Source: Litchfieldella anticariensis FP35 = DSM 16096 (GTDB lineage Bacteria > Pseudomonadota > Gammaproteobacteria > Pseudomonadales > Halomonadaceae). From it: a DNA stretch of 64,000 nt. A program made the position numbers and the translations under genes. The notes under the pieces were generated by a model. The model had not been told where the DNA came from, did not search any database, and was given only the letters and a program-made list of their open reading frames with translations. The stretch spans positions 428,481-492,480 of the forward strand of contig NZ_KE332388.1 in assembly GCF_000409775.1 (NCBI RefSeq), given 5' to 3'. This document shows positions 33,551 to 43,412 of the stretch, piece by piece (positions within the stretch are counted from its first letter, which is position 1; each line of letters starts with the position of its first letter).

Positions 33551-35008
33551 ATGAAAATCCTGACACCGTCCCAGGCAATAAGCATGATACCCTCGGGGGC
33601 AACCATAGCCCCCGGAGGGTTCGGAAGCTGCGGACATCCCGACTTATTTACGAGAGCCCTTGAGAAAAGATTCCTTGATAGCGGGGAGCCCAAAGATCTG
33701 ACACTCCTTTTCGCCTCTGGTGCTGGTGATAAGAGAGGGGGCGGCTTAGATCGACTTGCTCACCCTGGATTAGTAATACGTGCTATAGGCGGCTACTGGA
33801 ACCTATGTCCTAAGCTTGGCGGTATGGGAGAATTAGGTGGGATTGAGGCCCATAATTGGCCGCAAGGGGTAGTAAGCAAGTTGTTCAGTGTGATTGCTGA
33901 AGGTGGCCCGGGTGTCATTAGCAAAGTCGGCCTCAATACTTTTGTAGATCCAAGATTTGAAGGTGGGGTCTTTAAGCCAGAGAGTACAAAAAGTCTTGTA
34001 GAGGTGGTGCTTATAAAAGGGGAGGAATACCTATTTTATCCCTCTAAGAAAATTGATGCGGTACTGATGAGAGGGACAGTTGCAGACCGCTTTGGGAATG
34101 TATCCTTGAGAGGTGAGGCCTCAAAAATGGATGCACTTTCCCAGGCACAAGCAGCACGTAACTCAGGCGGAATCGTGCTCATCCAGGTAAAGTGTGTCCA
34201 GCATGACCAGCTCTCCGCCACTGAAGTTGACATTCCTGGTCATCTTGTTGACGCAGTAGTCAATTCAAAAGGGCTGGATCACCCGTTCACATATGGGCAT
34301 GATACTTGTCCGGATAGGGGGGTTAAGAACTATGCTGAACCCGATGAAATAAGACAGCGTATAGTTAGTAGAGCCTTGGCGGAGCTCCCTGTGGGTCCAT
34401 ACCAGAAAAAAGTCATAAATTTCGGGATCGGGATCCCTGCCGAAGTGGGACAGTCCATGTCTGAGGAACAGCGGGCTTCGTACACCTTAAGTGTCGAATC
34501 CGGTGTCATCGGTGGCAGCCCGCTTTTCGGTGACTCGTTTGGAGCTTCAGTCAATCCTGACGCTATTGTGGACCAGTCGCAATTGTTCACATTTTATGAT
34601 GGTGGGGGGATTGATAAAGCATTTTTGGGGTTCGCCCAGATAGATGAAAAAGGAAGAGTTAATGTCAGCAAGTTTCATGATCGTCGACCAGGAGCGGGTG
34701 GCTTCATTAATATCACCTCATCCGCTAAGGAGCTTATTTTCTGCGGTGCACTAGTGGCGAAAGGCCCTCTAGGGGAAGAAACGAGGGGCATGGCAAAGAT
34801 CGTTAAGAATTTAGACCAAATAACCTTCGATCCCTCTTATTCTAAAGCTTCTAAAATAAAAATAATAACTGATCGGGCTGTCTTCGTAGTTAGATCCGAC
34901 ACTTTGGTGCTTACAGAAGTAGCTGAAGGCATGGAACCCGAGGATGTTAGAGAACTAACAGATGCCTATTTCGAAGTCGACCACGAACTAAGCAAAATTA
35001 ATTGTTAA
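33551..35008 (+). CDS. Acyl-CoA/acetate CoA-transferase (fused alpha and beta domains, YdiF-like)
   Basis: About 485 residues in two family I CoA-transferase halves. The alpha half shows ATIAPGGFGSCGHPDLFTRA and LMRGTVADRFGNVSLRGEA; the beta half has NFGIGIPAEVGQSMS and the catalytic Glu in LSVESGVIGGSP. The enzyme moves CoA between acyl-CoAs and free acids, activating a carboxylic acid for breakdown. An in-frame ATG at 33527 overlaps the cupin stop (ATGA) and is an alternative coupled start. AT-rich. Confidence 0.85.
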   Translation: MKILTPSQAISMIPSGATIAPGGFGSCGHPDLFTRALEKRFLDSGEPKDLTLLFASGAGDKRGGGLDRLAHPGLVIRAIGGYWNLCPKLGGMGELGGIEAHNWPQGVVSKLFSVIAEGGPGVISKVGLNTFVDPRFEGGVFKPESTKSLVEVVLIKGEEYLFYPSKKIDAVLMRGTVADRFGNVSLRGEASKMDALSQAQAARNSGGIVLIQVKCVQHDQLSATEVDIPGHLVDAVVNSKGLDHPFTYGHDTCPDRGVKNYAEPDEIRQRIVSRALAELPVGPYQKKVINFGIGIPAEVGQSMSEEQRASYTLSVESGVIGGSPLFGDSFGASVNPDAIVDQSQLFTFYDGGGIDKAFLGFAQIDEKGRVNVSKFHDRRPGAGGFINITSSAKELIFCGALVAKGPLGEETRGMAKIVKNLDQITFDPSYSKASKIKIITDRAVFVVRSDTLVLTEVAEGMEPEDVRELTDAYFEVDHELSKINC

Positions 35009-35023
35009 CGCAGGGAGCGAGAA

Positions 35024-36568
35024 ATGGAAAAAGTGATTTGTATTGTGGGAGGGGGTGCTGCTTCTATCGCCTTTCTTGATGGATTTATGAAAGAATTAAA
35101 GGGAAAACAGGGAAGTGGGTACACTATATATGTGGTGGAGAAAAACCCTACTTTTGGGCCAGGTGCTGCATATTATGACGACTTAGGGAGCAACCTATTA
35201 AATACTAAAACAGGCTTTATCACTATATTCCCCGAGCGCAAAGGTGATTTTTACGACTGGCTGCACAACCATCCCGAACATTGGCAGTGGAAATATCCAA
35301 ATTTTGATGCAAGTTATGACACATATGCCCCTCGGCCATTGTTTGGTCAGTATTTACAGTCAGCCTTTTCTCAAACCGTTAGCAACGCGGTCAAAATGGG
35401 GGTGAAAGTCGTCCCTGTAAATGCCGAGGTAATGGACGTAAAAAAACACCGAGAAGGGTATTCGGTGGAAACTGCATGCAGCATTAGTATCTATGCTGAC
35501 TATGTCTTCCTGATGTGCGGAACGCTAGAAAATGCTCGCCAGGATACCCCCAAGATGTCATCTGGAGTTATTAGCAATCCTTATCCAGTTTCTAAGCTTA
35601 CAAGCTGGCTAGGAAAGAATAAGAATATCGCAGTAATTGGATCTCGTCTGAGCGCCATTGATACCATAATTGCTTTAAAGGAAGCTGGTCATCTCGGTAA
35701 GATTGTCATGTATTCCCGCAGCGGGTACTTTCCTTCTGTGCGTGGCACACAAGGCCGGTTCAGTCCAAGAAACTTGACTCCAGAAAATATCAAAAACATC
35801 AAGTCTAAAAAGTCATCTTTGTCCCTGAAAGAAATTGTGGATATGGTGAAAGACGATCTTGAGTTCTATTTCAGAGATCATCCAGATGACCCGCAAGAAC
35901 CTTTGGCTTTACCAACTCCGATAAAGGACTTTGGAGCCTTCCTTTCAGACGAGATTACTCTGGCTGAAGGTCCCAGAGGCTGGCAGGCAGTATTATACGC
36001 AACTAATGCAATAATTGATGATCTGTGGGGCCTGATCAGGGATGAGGAGAGGGAAATATTCCGAGAAAGATATCTAAGCATGTTTCTCTCTTATCGTGTT
36101 TCAATCCCTCGTGAAAATGCCATTAAAATAAAGAAGTATTTTGATGATGGCGCTCTCGAATTCAAGTCGGGACCGGTTCGTGTTGAAAAAAACGAGAATG
36201 GGTTGCCCATGGTTATTAATGAAATGTCAGCCGAAGATGTGTTTGACTTCGCTGTTCTGGCAACGGGAAGCCCAAAGCGCTTGTCTAAGTCCAATTCAAC
36301 GCTCATGACTAACCTTGAAGAGCAAGGGCTTATCTCATCGCACCCCCACGGGGGGCTGGAAGTGGCTGAAGATACCTACCGGGTTATCCGGGAAGATGGC
36401 AAACCTGAAAATGGGTTGTTTGCAGTTGGTGAGGTAACAAGTGGTAAGTTCTTCTTCACAAGTGCGCTTGACATTATATGTCGCCATGCGCAACGAGCTG
36501 CCGCGTCTTTTTATGAAGACAGCCATAAAAGTGAATATATTCCTTATCGGGCTGATGGTACACGCTAA
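35024..36568 (+). CDS. FAD/NAD(P)-binding protein (NAD_binding_9 type)
   Basis: 514 residues, starting 15 bases after the CoA-transferase. The FAD motif is CIVGGGAASIAFLDGF (residues 5-20), then KNPTFGPGAAYYDDLGSNLL, a second dinucleotide motif IAVIGSRLSAIDTIIAL near 205 and a C-terminal FAVGEVTSGKFFFTSALDI. This is the HI0933/YdhS-like FAD-NAD(P)-binding family, of largely unknown reaction. It is probably the oxidoreductase step of the cassette. AT-rich. Confidence 0.8.
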   Translation: MEKVICIVGGGAASIAFLDGFMKELKGKQGSGYTIYVVEKNPTFGPGAAYYDDLGSNLLNTKTGFITIFPERKGDFYDWLHNHPEHWQWKYPNFDASYDTYAPRPLFGQYLQSAFSQTVSNAVKMGVKVVPVNAEVMDVKKHREGYSVETACSISIYADYVFLMCGTLENARQDTPKMSSGVISNPYPVSKLTSWLGKNKNIAVIGSRLSAIDTIIALKEAGHLGKIVMYSRSGYFPSVRGTQGRFSPRNLTPENIKNIKSKKSSLSLKEIVDMVKDDLEFYFRDHPDDPQEPLALPTPIKDFGAFLSDEITLAEGPRGWQAVLYATNAIIDDLWGLIRDEEREIFRERYLSMFLSYRVSIPRENAIKIKKYFDDGALEFKSGPVRVEKNENGLPMVINEMSAEDVFDFAVLATGSPKRLSKSNSTLMTNLEEQGLISSHPHGGLEVAEDTYRVIREDGKPENGLFAVGEVTSGKFFFTSALDIICRHAQRAAASFYEDSHKSEYIPYRADGTR

Positions 36569-36780
36569 TTGGAAATTAACATTTATCGTGTCTTTAGAGC
36601 TTGCGCCATAGTTTCAGCACTCGAAAGTTAAGGAGTTACAACTAGGTTTAGTATCTCCAAAGGCTATAGGTGCATATACGCACCATCCTATGGGGCTGCT
36701 AAACCTGCCTGCTGAGAAACCACTTTAATCTCTTTAGAGAGAATTTAGTTTCTCTCGTTTAGGCTGGGCGGACGCAGGCT

Positions 36781-37717
36781 CTGAGTGCAACACAGTCATT
36801 GGATTGATGATGGCCCTTCGTGACACTTCGCCATCAGCTCTTCCATCATTTCAATGGGGCACTTGAAGTCGAAACGTTTGAGAGGACGCATATTGAGTTC
36901 GAGGGCAATGGCATCGAGCTCCTCCTGGCTATGGACCGACAAGTCGGTGCCTTTCGGGAGAACTGGCGAATCAGGCCGTTGATGTTCTCGTTGCTGCCAC
37001 GTTGCCACGGGCTGTGGGGATCACAGAAGTAGATGGTAACGCCCGTGTGCTGGGTGATCTCCGCATGCTTGGCCATCTCTCGGCCCTGGTGCCGACCGCC
37101 GAGGCATTGGCTTTTCCCTTGATCAAGTCGCCCTCCCAGTGACCGGGCATCTCGCGTTTCCGACCTCGGGGGGACGGAGATGAATGCTAACCATCTCGGG
37201 AATCTGGCCGCGCCGATCCACTTGCCCGCGGCGCGACTTGCGCGTTGACTTGCCCTGTCGCAGGCAATGGATCAGCTCCTTGCGCAGCTCACCAACGGGC
37301 AGCGCATAGATGGCATCGTAGATCGTTTCACGACAGACGTAGGAGTCTAGGAGGCTGGGTATCGTCATATGTCTGAGCTTGCCGGCGATCTGCTCGGGAG
37401 ACAAGCGCTGACATAACAGGTACAGGACCAGCGCGAAGCGTTCGCCACCGGGGAGCAACTTGCGTCTGGGGCAACAGGACGCCCGTCGTTCGTGCCGAAG
37501 GTGTTGGGCATGCTGGACACAGTAGTGGCCATCAGGCTGTTGGTTGCGTCGTAGCTCGCGACTGATGGTGGAGGGGCACGTTCCAACAGGCGAGCGATTT
37601 GTCGCATGCTCATGCCTTGGGCATGGCTGACCTGGATCGTGGCGCGTTCTTCGATGCTGAGTTCTGAGTAGGCCATGGAGGCAACACCTTACCGGATTGG
37701 TCAGGTGTTGCACTCAG
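36781..37717 (-). mobile_element. Decayed IS30-family element
   Basis: Inverted ends CTGAGTGCAACAC begin at 36781 and, inverted, at 37717. The minus strand between them holds an IS30 transposase broken into at least three frames: the N-terminus YSELSIEERATIQVSHAQGM (37365-37676), the middle LSPEQIAGKLRHM and CRETIYDAIYAL (frame 37123-37713), and the C-terminus [20 protein letters not shown] (36846-37076). Frameshifts make it inactive. The AT-rich 212 bp before it (36569-36780) holds no gene. Confidence 0.8.
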
Positions 37718-37750
37718 TTTCTGCGGTCAAGGGGTTTTTCTACAGCCTCG

Positions 37751-38204
37751 TTAGGGGTATGCCGAAACAAAGAGATAGCCATAAATAATTGCAGCTAAAA
37801 GGTTTAGGACGACGTTCCAAATTGATGAACGCAGGAACGCCTTGCCTTGTTGCCTGTTCTCTGCCTCTAGCTTGCTGATGCGCTTCTTGTCACCAGAAGT
37901 GATCAAACACGACTCTGCTGCCCTCAAGCTCTGCGAGGGCTTTATAAGTTCTGGAGGCAAGCTGGTGAGATATGCGGCTAATTGGTCGGAGTGAATAGAC
38001 AGCCAAGAACAACCAGACTGCGGCATCTCCGATAGAAACATTTCCGCCATAATACTTGTTGTCGGCCCAAATACCAAATGCAGCTGCCAGAATGGCCCAA
38101 GATAGGACAAGCCACTGATCGAAAAGCGAAGCTACGATATTGCGGCGATTTTTAAACCAGTACCAGAGAGCCTGTAAATAAATCTGTGTAACTGCCCACC
38201 CCAT
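37751..38204 (-). pseudogene. Small membrane protein gene, probably frameshifted
   Basis: Two overlapping minus-strand frames complement each other. The first (38204 to 37890) starts MGWAVTQIYLQALWYWF and has membrane segments at ~31-48 and ~58-75. The second, whose useful part is 37890-37751, continues with KKRISKLEAENRQQ (coiled) and ends in a membrane segment LNLLAAIIYGYLFVS. A single frameshift near 37890 would join them into one ~145-residue protein. Unrecognised family. Confidence 0.5.
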
Positions 38205-38623
38205 TACAGGTGACCGTCCAAGCGGTCACCGAATTCGATAATAAAGCGGTTCAGCGCCGGCTTTGACACTTCGGTGGGATTGATGGCTCCACTGGACTAC
38301 GTTGACCTTGAATTCAGTCGAATACTTTTGGGTCTTCTTCTCGCATTCATTGCCGGTATCGTTCATCTCCACAACGGTAAGCAATGCGTGTCCACTAAAG
38401 TGGGGAAGTCAAAATCGAGCCAAAATATAGTTGCCAACTCGACCTCGTTATCAGATTTTTACTTCAGAAGATTCGCAGCGCCACGTTTTTGATCCTACCA
38501 GAAACAGACATTTGACTGCAGCTTGGATTTAAAATTTCTTCTAATATAAGGCAGTTTTTAATGGGCAATTTGTTCATTCATCGATTAAAAAAGTTCTACA
38601 GGCAATCATCAACCATTTGCCGT
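38205..38623. other. Gap without intact gene, containing a dispersed repeat copy
   Basis: The segment 38357-38411 is similar to 49981-50037 (ATCGTTCA-CTCCA, then ATGCGTGTCC and GGGGAAGTC). Sequence near 38262-38320 reads in one frame as a possible transposase tail but is too short to assign. The rest is AT-rich with no convincing gene. Confidence 0.5.
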
Positions 38624-40033
38624 TTATCTATACGTATCGTCTATCCTCTGCTCCCGCTCATCATCCAGAAACCACCAGTAATGATGGTTTTCACCGTCCC
38701 CATCCTCCACTATAGACAAGCTCAGCTTTGCACTATGATCCTCGGTTATACCGTCGAGTACGTATGCAGCGACCTCCACTTTGCTGATCGTGTTTCCGTC
38801 AAAAGTATATGCTAGGAAATAGCGGTCGTCTTCAATGAGAATTCTTGCGCTCGGCTGGTATATTGCCGGCAATGAAACCACCTCGAAACCTCCCTTCACA
38901 CGGGTAACTTCGAACTCTGGCGGCCTTAACTCGTTTCTCTGAGTGCAGAGTGGAATCGAGAACCCTTCATTGAATTCCAAAGATAGCATTCGTGAATTCC
39001 AATTCGCCCAGAAGTCGTTAGGGAGAGGAGATGCAGGCAGAGAGAATGCTGTTCTGGATCTAGGCTCGTCTTTAGTATCGGGAGCGCCGACACCTAGTAA
39101 TCGCTCTAACATCCAACGTGAATCATGCTTTCCTTGTGCACGTGCATCGCCATCCACACTGAAGCACTGTTGCGACAGCAGGCCCATACCTGATAGCAAT
39201 GCATCAATTTTGGCCAGATACTCCGAGCCAACACCGCTGATATAGGAAGTCCCAACGTCCGAGTGTGCACCAGGCAATAGGATGGTGACGATACGACCGG
39301 ACACTCTATTCTGCGGAATATCAATAATAGGCTTGAACAAAACGCGTCGCTCATCAATTGACACAAAGTGATAAAACAAGTCCGCCGAAACCGGGACTTG
39401 TAGCGACAAGTTTTCTCTCTGCCCGGTGGCAACCGTATCGAAGATCAGCGCGTAAAACCGTGGAGGAGAGCCTGAGCGGCCTTGAAAACGCCAGCGTTGC
39501 TCCAGCACGTTCATAAAGTGCCGAGCCGCCGCACCGCCTCTCGAGAACCCTGAAACTAACAAACGAATATCTGTATCCGGCGTATGCAAAAGCACTTCAT
39601 CGATAGCCGCAATGACCTCATCGGCCGCATTCTCGGCCGTGTCCTTAAGCGTATAACCCGTAGCAGCGTCTACTAGAGCCATGAAAGATTGTTGCTGTGT
39701 GCCAACGCCTCGATAGTAGCGTAAGAATTCGATCGAAGCGTTGCCCTTCAGCCTCTCGTTGAGATGCGCTACAACCGTTTGGCGCTCATTGCTTGGGACA
39801 TTTAAGCGGTCATTGCGCGTACCATCGAACAGCACCACGCCTAGGATCACTCCACGGCCATCGATCGACTGGGTCAGCCTCGGCGTCCAAGGAACCTCGA
39901 GCATAGACGTCTGATCCATCCACACGCGATCCTGCGGTGACAGCGGCACTCGCAAATCTTCCGCCCAAGCGTCTACGCATATGCAAACCAGCAGTGCAAC
40001 TAGCCACCGCTTCCCTTTCACGTTCCATCCCAT
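38624..40033 (-). CDS. Exported DUF2235-type alpha/beta hydrolase (Tle1-like)
   Basis: 469 residues from the ATG at 40033 (GGAAGA upstream). The signal peptide is residues 1-24 (RWLVALLVCICVDAWAED). The DUF2235 core starts at ~62 with ILGVVLFDGTRND, has the nucleophile elbow LLVSGFSRGGAAARHF (~155-170, G-F-S-R-G), and an acid/His region in TILLPGAHSDVGTSYISG. DUF2235 enzymes include T6SS phospholipase Tle1 effectors, but Sec-type export argues for a periplasmic or secreted lipase here. The C-terminal ~150 residues are of unknown role. Confidence 0.8.
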   Translation of the reverse strand: MGWNVKGKRWLVALLVCICVDAWAEDLRVPLSPQDRVWMDQTSMLEVPWTPRLTQSIDGRGVILGVVLFDGTRNDRLNVPSNERQTVVAHLNERLKGNASIEFLRYYRGVGTQQQSFMALVDAATGYTLKDTAENAADEVIAAIDEVLLHTPDTDIRLLVSGFSRGGAAARHFMNVLEQRWRFQGRSGSPPRFYALIFDTVATGQRENLSLQVPVSADLFYHFVSIDERRVLFKPIIDIPQNRVSGRIVTILLPGAHSDVGTSYISGVGSEYLAKIDALLSGMGLLSQQCFSVDGDARAQGKHDSRWMLERLLGVGAPDTKDEPRSRTAFSLPASPLPNDFWANWNSRMLSLEFNEGFSIPLCTQRNELRPPEFEVTRVKGGFEVVSLPAIYQPSARILIEDDRYFLAYTFDGNTISKVEVAAYVLDGITEDHSAKLSLSIVEDGDGENHHYWWFLDDEREQRIDDTYR

Positions 40034-40255
40034 TTTCGTTATCTTCCGCTTCAATACATTTGGAAATACGTACAGCCTGCCTCAATCTAAGCGATACAAG
40101 ACTAACACCTGAAAAAAAGAGGGTTGTCCCCGATTACCTTCGATTAAAACCTCTAGATGGATAAAATCCAGAAACCCTCAGTAGCGTTAACATCGGTAAA
40201 CTAAGCCAAGAGGGGATAATAAGGAGCGATCCTCTCAGAACAGCTTTCGACCCAA

Positions 40256-40286
40256 CAAAAAGCCAGGGCTACGCAAGGTAGCCCTG
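40256..40286 (-). terminator. Rho-independent terminator after the GMC oxidoreductase gene
   Basis: On the minus strand CAGGGCTAC pairs with GTAGCCCTG (40264-40272 with 40278-40286) and is followed by GCTTTTTG. It lies 22 bases past the stop at 40308. Confidence 0.9.
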
Positions 40287-40307
40287 AGTGTCGAAGCGGA
40301 AGCCAAA

Positions 40308-42059
40308 TTATTTCGCGCTTTCCAGTTTGTCAGCCAAGTCCTGGGCCAAGGCCACCATGGTCAGAGTCGGGTTCCATGAACCACCCTGCGGCCATAGACA
40401 GCCACCCGTTACATACACATTGTTGCTGCCTCTGAATCGATAATTCAGGTCCACGGGAGCGGATTCATCTTCACCGATATACAGGGTGGAGCTTTCGTGA
40501 ACCAGGGCATCAACCCGTCGGTGACTCTGACTCGGCCGTTCGGCACACCATTCACCTAAATCCGGGTCGCCATGCCAGTACTCAACCTGAGAGGCGCCCG
40601 CTGGAGACAACACTTCTTCCAGGATACCGAAAGTGGCCTTGTCCATGGCGTCCCAGGTCTGAAAATCCTGAGTATTTTCCTTGACCTGCAACAGTGAATT
40701 GGTGGTGACATTGTGGTCCTGATGGTTACGCAGGAACCAGGATTCCGGGTTGTCGTAATCCAGTTCACCCAGCACCGCGCAAACGAATACCACATAGCCT
40801 TCGGATGATTGCAGTTGGGCCTGTGATGCGGTTGCCACCACATCCGGCATGTAGCGTAATGCCGTACCTGCGTTCTTTGCTGGGTTCACATCCCATAAGG
40901 ATGACAGCTGAATATGGTATTGCTGTTCATAGCTGTCGTTGGCCACACCGGCAACATAACAGGCACTCAATTCCAAATCGCCAAAGCGCCCTTCCGGGTC
41001 CAGTTCAGACTTGGGCACCCGTGCCACGATGGAGCTGATGAAATGCGCGGAAAAGCGCTCACCCAGGGTTTGGGTATCCGGGAATGAATTGCGCAGGAGA
41101 GTGGTGGGCGGCAGGGTTCCCATGGCCAGAATCAGTTTCGCCTCTCCCAGAGGCAGCACACCTCGGGAGGTTTCCAGAGCCGTGGCCTGAAGTGAACCAT
41201 CGATCTCTTGTTGCTGGATGCTTTCCACTACGCATTCGGTGACGATATCCAACCTGGCGCCTTTCCCGGCGGCATGCAGTTTAGCCTGCTTATCGGCCAA
41301 GGCCAGAATTTCACCTGGTGTTGAATACTTCTGGAAGTCGATACCGTTGACGTTTTCAGAGGCGGACGCCAAAGGCGCGGCTTGCGTCCGGTAAATGCCG
41401 TCGACGCATTCTCCCTTTTCGCGTAGCAGAGATTGAATGCGATCCTGCAGTGGGCCGTATACGGGTCGGCTTTTCCCTATGACGTTCAATTCTTCCGTGC
41501 TGCGTCCCTGGTCGATTTGGTCGGCTCTCTGGACCCGCAGCAGTTTTTCGGCCGTATCGAAATTGCGCTTGGCGGCCTCAATAGTGGCTTGCGGCCAACC
41601 GTTCATCTCATCATTATTCGGCCGAGGACACCAGGCGCTCCACAGCGTGGAGCGGCCACCGAAGAAAGGCACCATACCATGTTGCCAGCGAACCGGGCCG
41701 TCTTGGCCCAAGGCGGTAGAGGCGGACATGGTCCAAGGGAAGGTTTCAGAAAGTCCACCCAAGGTGTCTTTAAAGGGTAAAGGCAGATTCTGGAAATGCT
41801 CCGGAAGGAAGAAGGGGCCGCGTTCGATCAGCAGAATACGGCTGTGAGGGTTTGACTCTAAAACGCGCTTGGCAAACGCCAGGGCGCAAAAGCCGGTTCC
41901 TATCACCACATAGTCGTATTTATTGCTCTCTCTGGCGGCTTTCCACTTCGCATTGGACAAGAAAAACACATGGTCCATGACCCGTTGCCCGGTAGGGTTT
42001 TGCGGGCCGGGGGTCGGGTAACCATATTGTAGATTGTTGCTTGAGGCTGCAGTTCCCAT
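40308..42059 (-). CDS. GMC-family oxidoreductase
   Basis: 583 residues. A ~45-residue N-terminal extension precedes the FAD motif YDYVVIGTGFCALAFAKRVL (residues ~48-67). Other family blocks are HGMVPFFGGRSTLWSAWCP (~125) and the C-terminal GGCLWPQGGSWNPTLTMVA with the expected substrate/FAD loop, where the His-Asn/His pair may be His in SSTLYIGEDES region plus Asn in WNPT. The family oxidises alcohols, sugars or sterols. No signal peptide is evident. The gene has its own terminator; the substrate is unknown. Confidence 0.85.
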   Translation of the reverse strand: MGTAASSNNLQYGYPTPGPQNPTGQRVMDHVFFLSNAKWKAARESNKYDYVVIGTGFCALAFAKRVLESNPHSRILLIERGPFFLPEHFQNLPLPFKDTLGGLSETFPWTMSASTALGQDGPVRWQHGMVPFFGGRSTLWSAWCPRPNNDEMNGWPQATIEAAKRNFDTAEKLLRVQRADQIDQGRSTEELNVIGKSRPVYGPLQDRIQSLLREKGECVDGIYRTQAAPLASASENVNGIDFQKYSTPGEILALADKQAKLHAAGKGARLDIVTECVVESIQQQEIDGSLQATALETSRGVLPLGEAKLILAMGTLPPTTLLRNSFPDTQTLGERFSAHFISSIVARVPKSELDPEGRFGDLELSACYVAGVANDSYEQQYHIQLSSLWDVNPAKNAGTALRYMPDVVATASQAQLQSSEGYVVFVCAVLGELDYDNPESWFLRNHQDHNVTTNSLLQVKENTQDFQTWDAMDKATFGILEEVLSPAGASQVEYWHGDPDLGEWCAERPSQSHRRVDALVHESSTLYIGEDESAPVDLNYRFRGSNNVYVTGGCLWPQGGSWNPTLTMVALAQDLADKLESAK

Positions 42060-42253
42060 AGTAACTCCTTACGTTAAAGTTGCTTCCATTTTCCGGTGTT
42101 CGTTCTTATTGGGAAGAAAATCGGGAAAACCACCGGAGCGCACAAGAGAAGCATAGGTGAGTTTTTTATAATATACTAACAACCATTAGCGAGGAGCATA
42201 AATCATTCTTTAATTTGATTTTTGCAGGCAGAGAAAGCAGCCACGCATTGTGG

Positions 42254-43243
42254 CTACCTGTCGGGTCCCGGGTGATTGATTACCCGTTTGTGAAATAACT
42301 CTGGCCGCTTGGTTTGCCAGTCTTTCATCGCGGCGATAGGCGGCTGGTGATGCAGTGCCTTCTGCGGGATGTGGTGATTGTACAGCCAACAGTAGCGCTT
42401 CAGGGTCTGCTCCAAGTCTTCTCCTGACGCATACCGCCGTGTCGTCAGGACATTGCTGATACGACCATTGAAGCGCTCGACCATGCCGTTGGTCTGTGGC
42501 CGTCCCGGTTTGATCAGACGATGCTGGATGCCGTGCTGCTGGCACTCCTGATCGAAGGGATGGTGGCCACTGGGCGTCCGCTCCCCCGCCCGAGTGAAGC
42601 GGTCGGTGAAGGACTTGCCGTTGTCGGTCAGCACCTTCTGGACCTTGAACGGCGCCTTCTCGACTACATGCTTCATGAACGATCGGGCGTCCTGAGCCGA
42701 CTGACTGCTCCGCACCTCGAGATAAACCCAGCGTGTCGCCCGGTCGATGGCCACGTACAGATAGCGTTTCTGCCGCTCATCGGGCATCTGCGGCAGGTAC
42801 TTGATATCGATGTGCACGAAGCCTGGCTCATAGTCTCGAAACGGCTTGTGCTTGGGTGCCTCGCCGTCCTCAGTATCTCGTCTGGCCAATTCAGCCAGCG
42901 TCGGCACCTCGCGTCGCTTGAGCATCCGATGCAAGGCGGAACGCGACAGTTGGGGGGCGAGGAACTCACGGGCCACCACCAACAGATCATCCAGGCCCAG
43001 ACGCAGGAACTCCCGCGCTGCGATCAGCACGGCTTCCTGCTCAGTGGTCAGCGTCGCCAGTAACTTGTGTCGCGTGTGAGAACGGTCGTGAACATCGTCT
43101 CGGTACCGCCAGCGGCGAATGGTCGAGTCGGAGACGCCGTACTGGCGAGCCAGCTCACTATCGCTGATGCTGGCAGGCGCCGCCTGGATTTCGGCGCGGA
43201 TCTTGGGGGTGGTCATCGCCTGCTTATGCAGTTTGATGTCCAT
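42254..43243 (-). CDS. IS481-family transposase
   Basis: 329 residues, apparently intact. An N-terminal helix-turn-helix (SDSELARQYGVSDSTIRRWR) is followed by a DDE integrase core: first Asp in PGFVHIDIKYLPQMPDE, second in VLTDNGKSFTD, and Glu in TNGMVERFNGRISNVL. The element termini could not be placed with confidence in the flanks (42060-42253 and 43244-43412), which hold no other gene. Confidence 0.9.
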   Translation of the reverse strand: MDIKLHKQAMTTPKIRAEIQAAPASISDSELARQYGVSDSTIRRWRYRDDVHDRSHTRHKLLATLTTEQEAVLIAAREFLRLGLDDLLVVAREFLAPQLSRSALHRMLKRREVPTLAELARRDTEDGEAPKHKPFRDYEPGFVHIDIKYLPQMPDERQKRYLYVAIDRATRWVYLEVRSSQSAQDARSFMKHVVEKAPFKVQKVLTDNGKSFTDRFTRAGERTPSGHHPFDQECQQHGIQHRLIKPGRPQTNGMVERFNGRISNVLTTRRYASGEDLEQTLKRYCWLYNHHIPQKALHHQPPIAAMKDWQTKRPELFHKRVINHPGPDR

Positions 43244-43412
43244 ATCCGTGCTCCCGAATGACCTGATGAAGAAGCTCCTTGGCTGCCAGCAAAGGATAGC
43301 TTCTATAGTTCAGTCGATCATCCGGAACCCCACAGCTACCCTACCATGGCGTTCTGGTCGCAATTCCCGAGACCACAGCTGGTTGAAGTAATGCAGCTTT
43401 ACGTTTTCTTCA

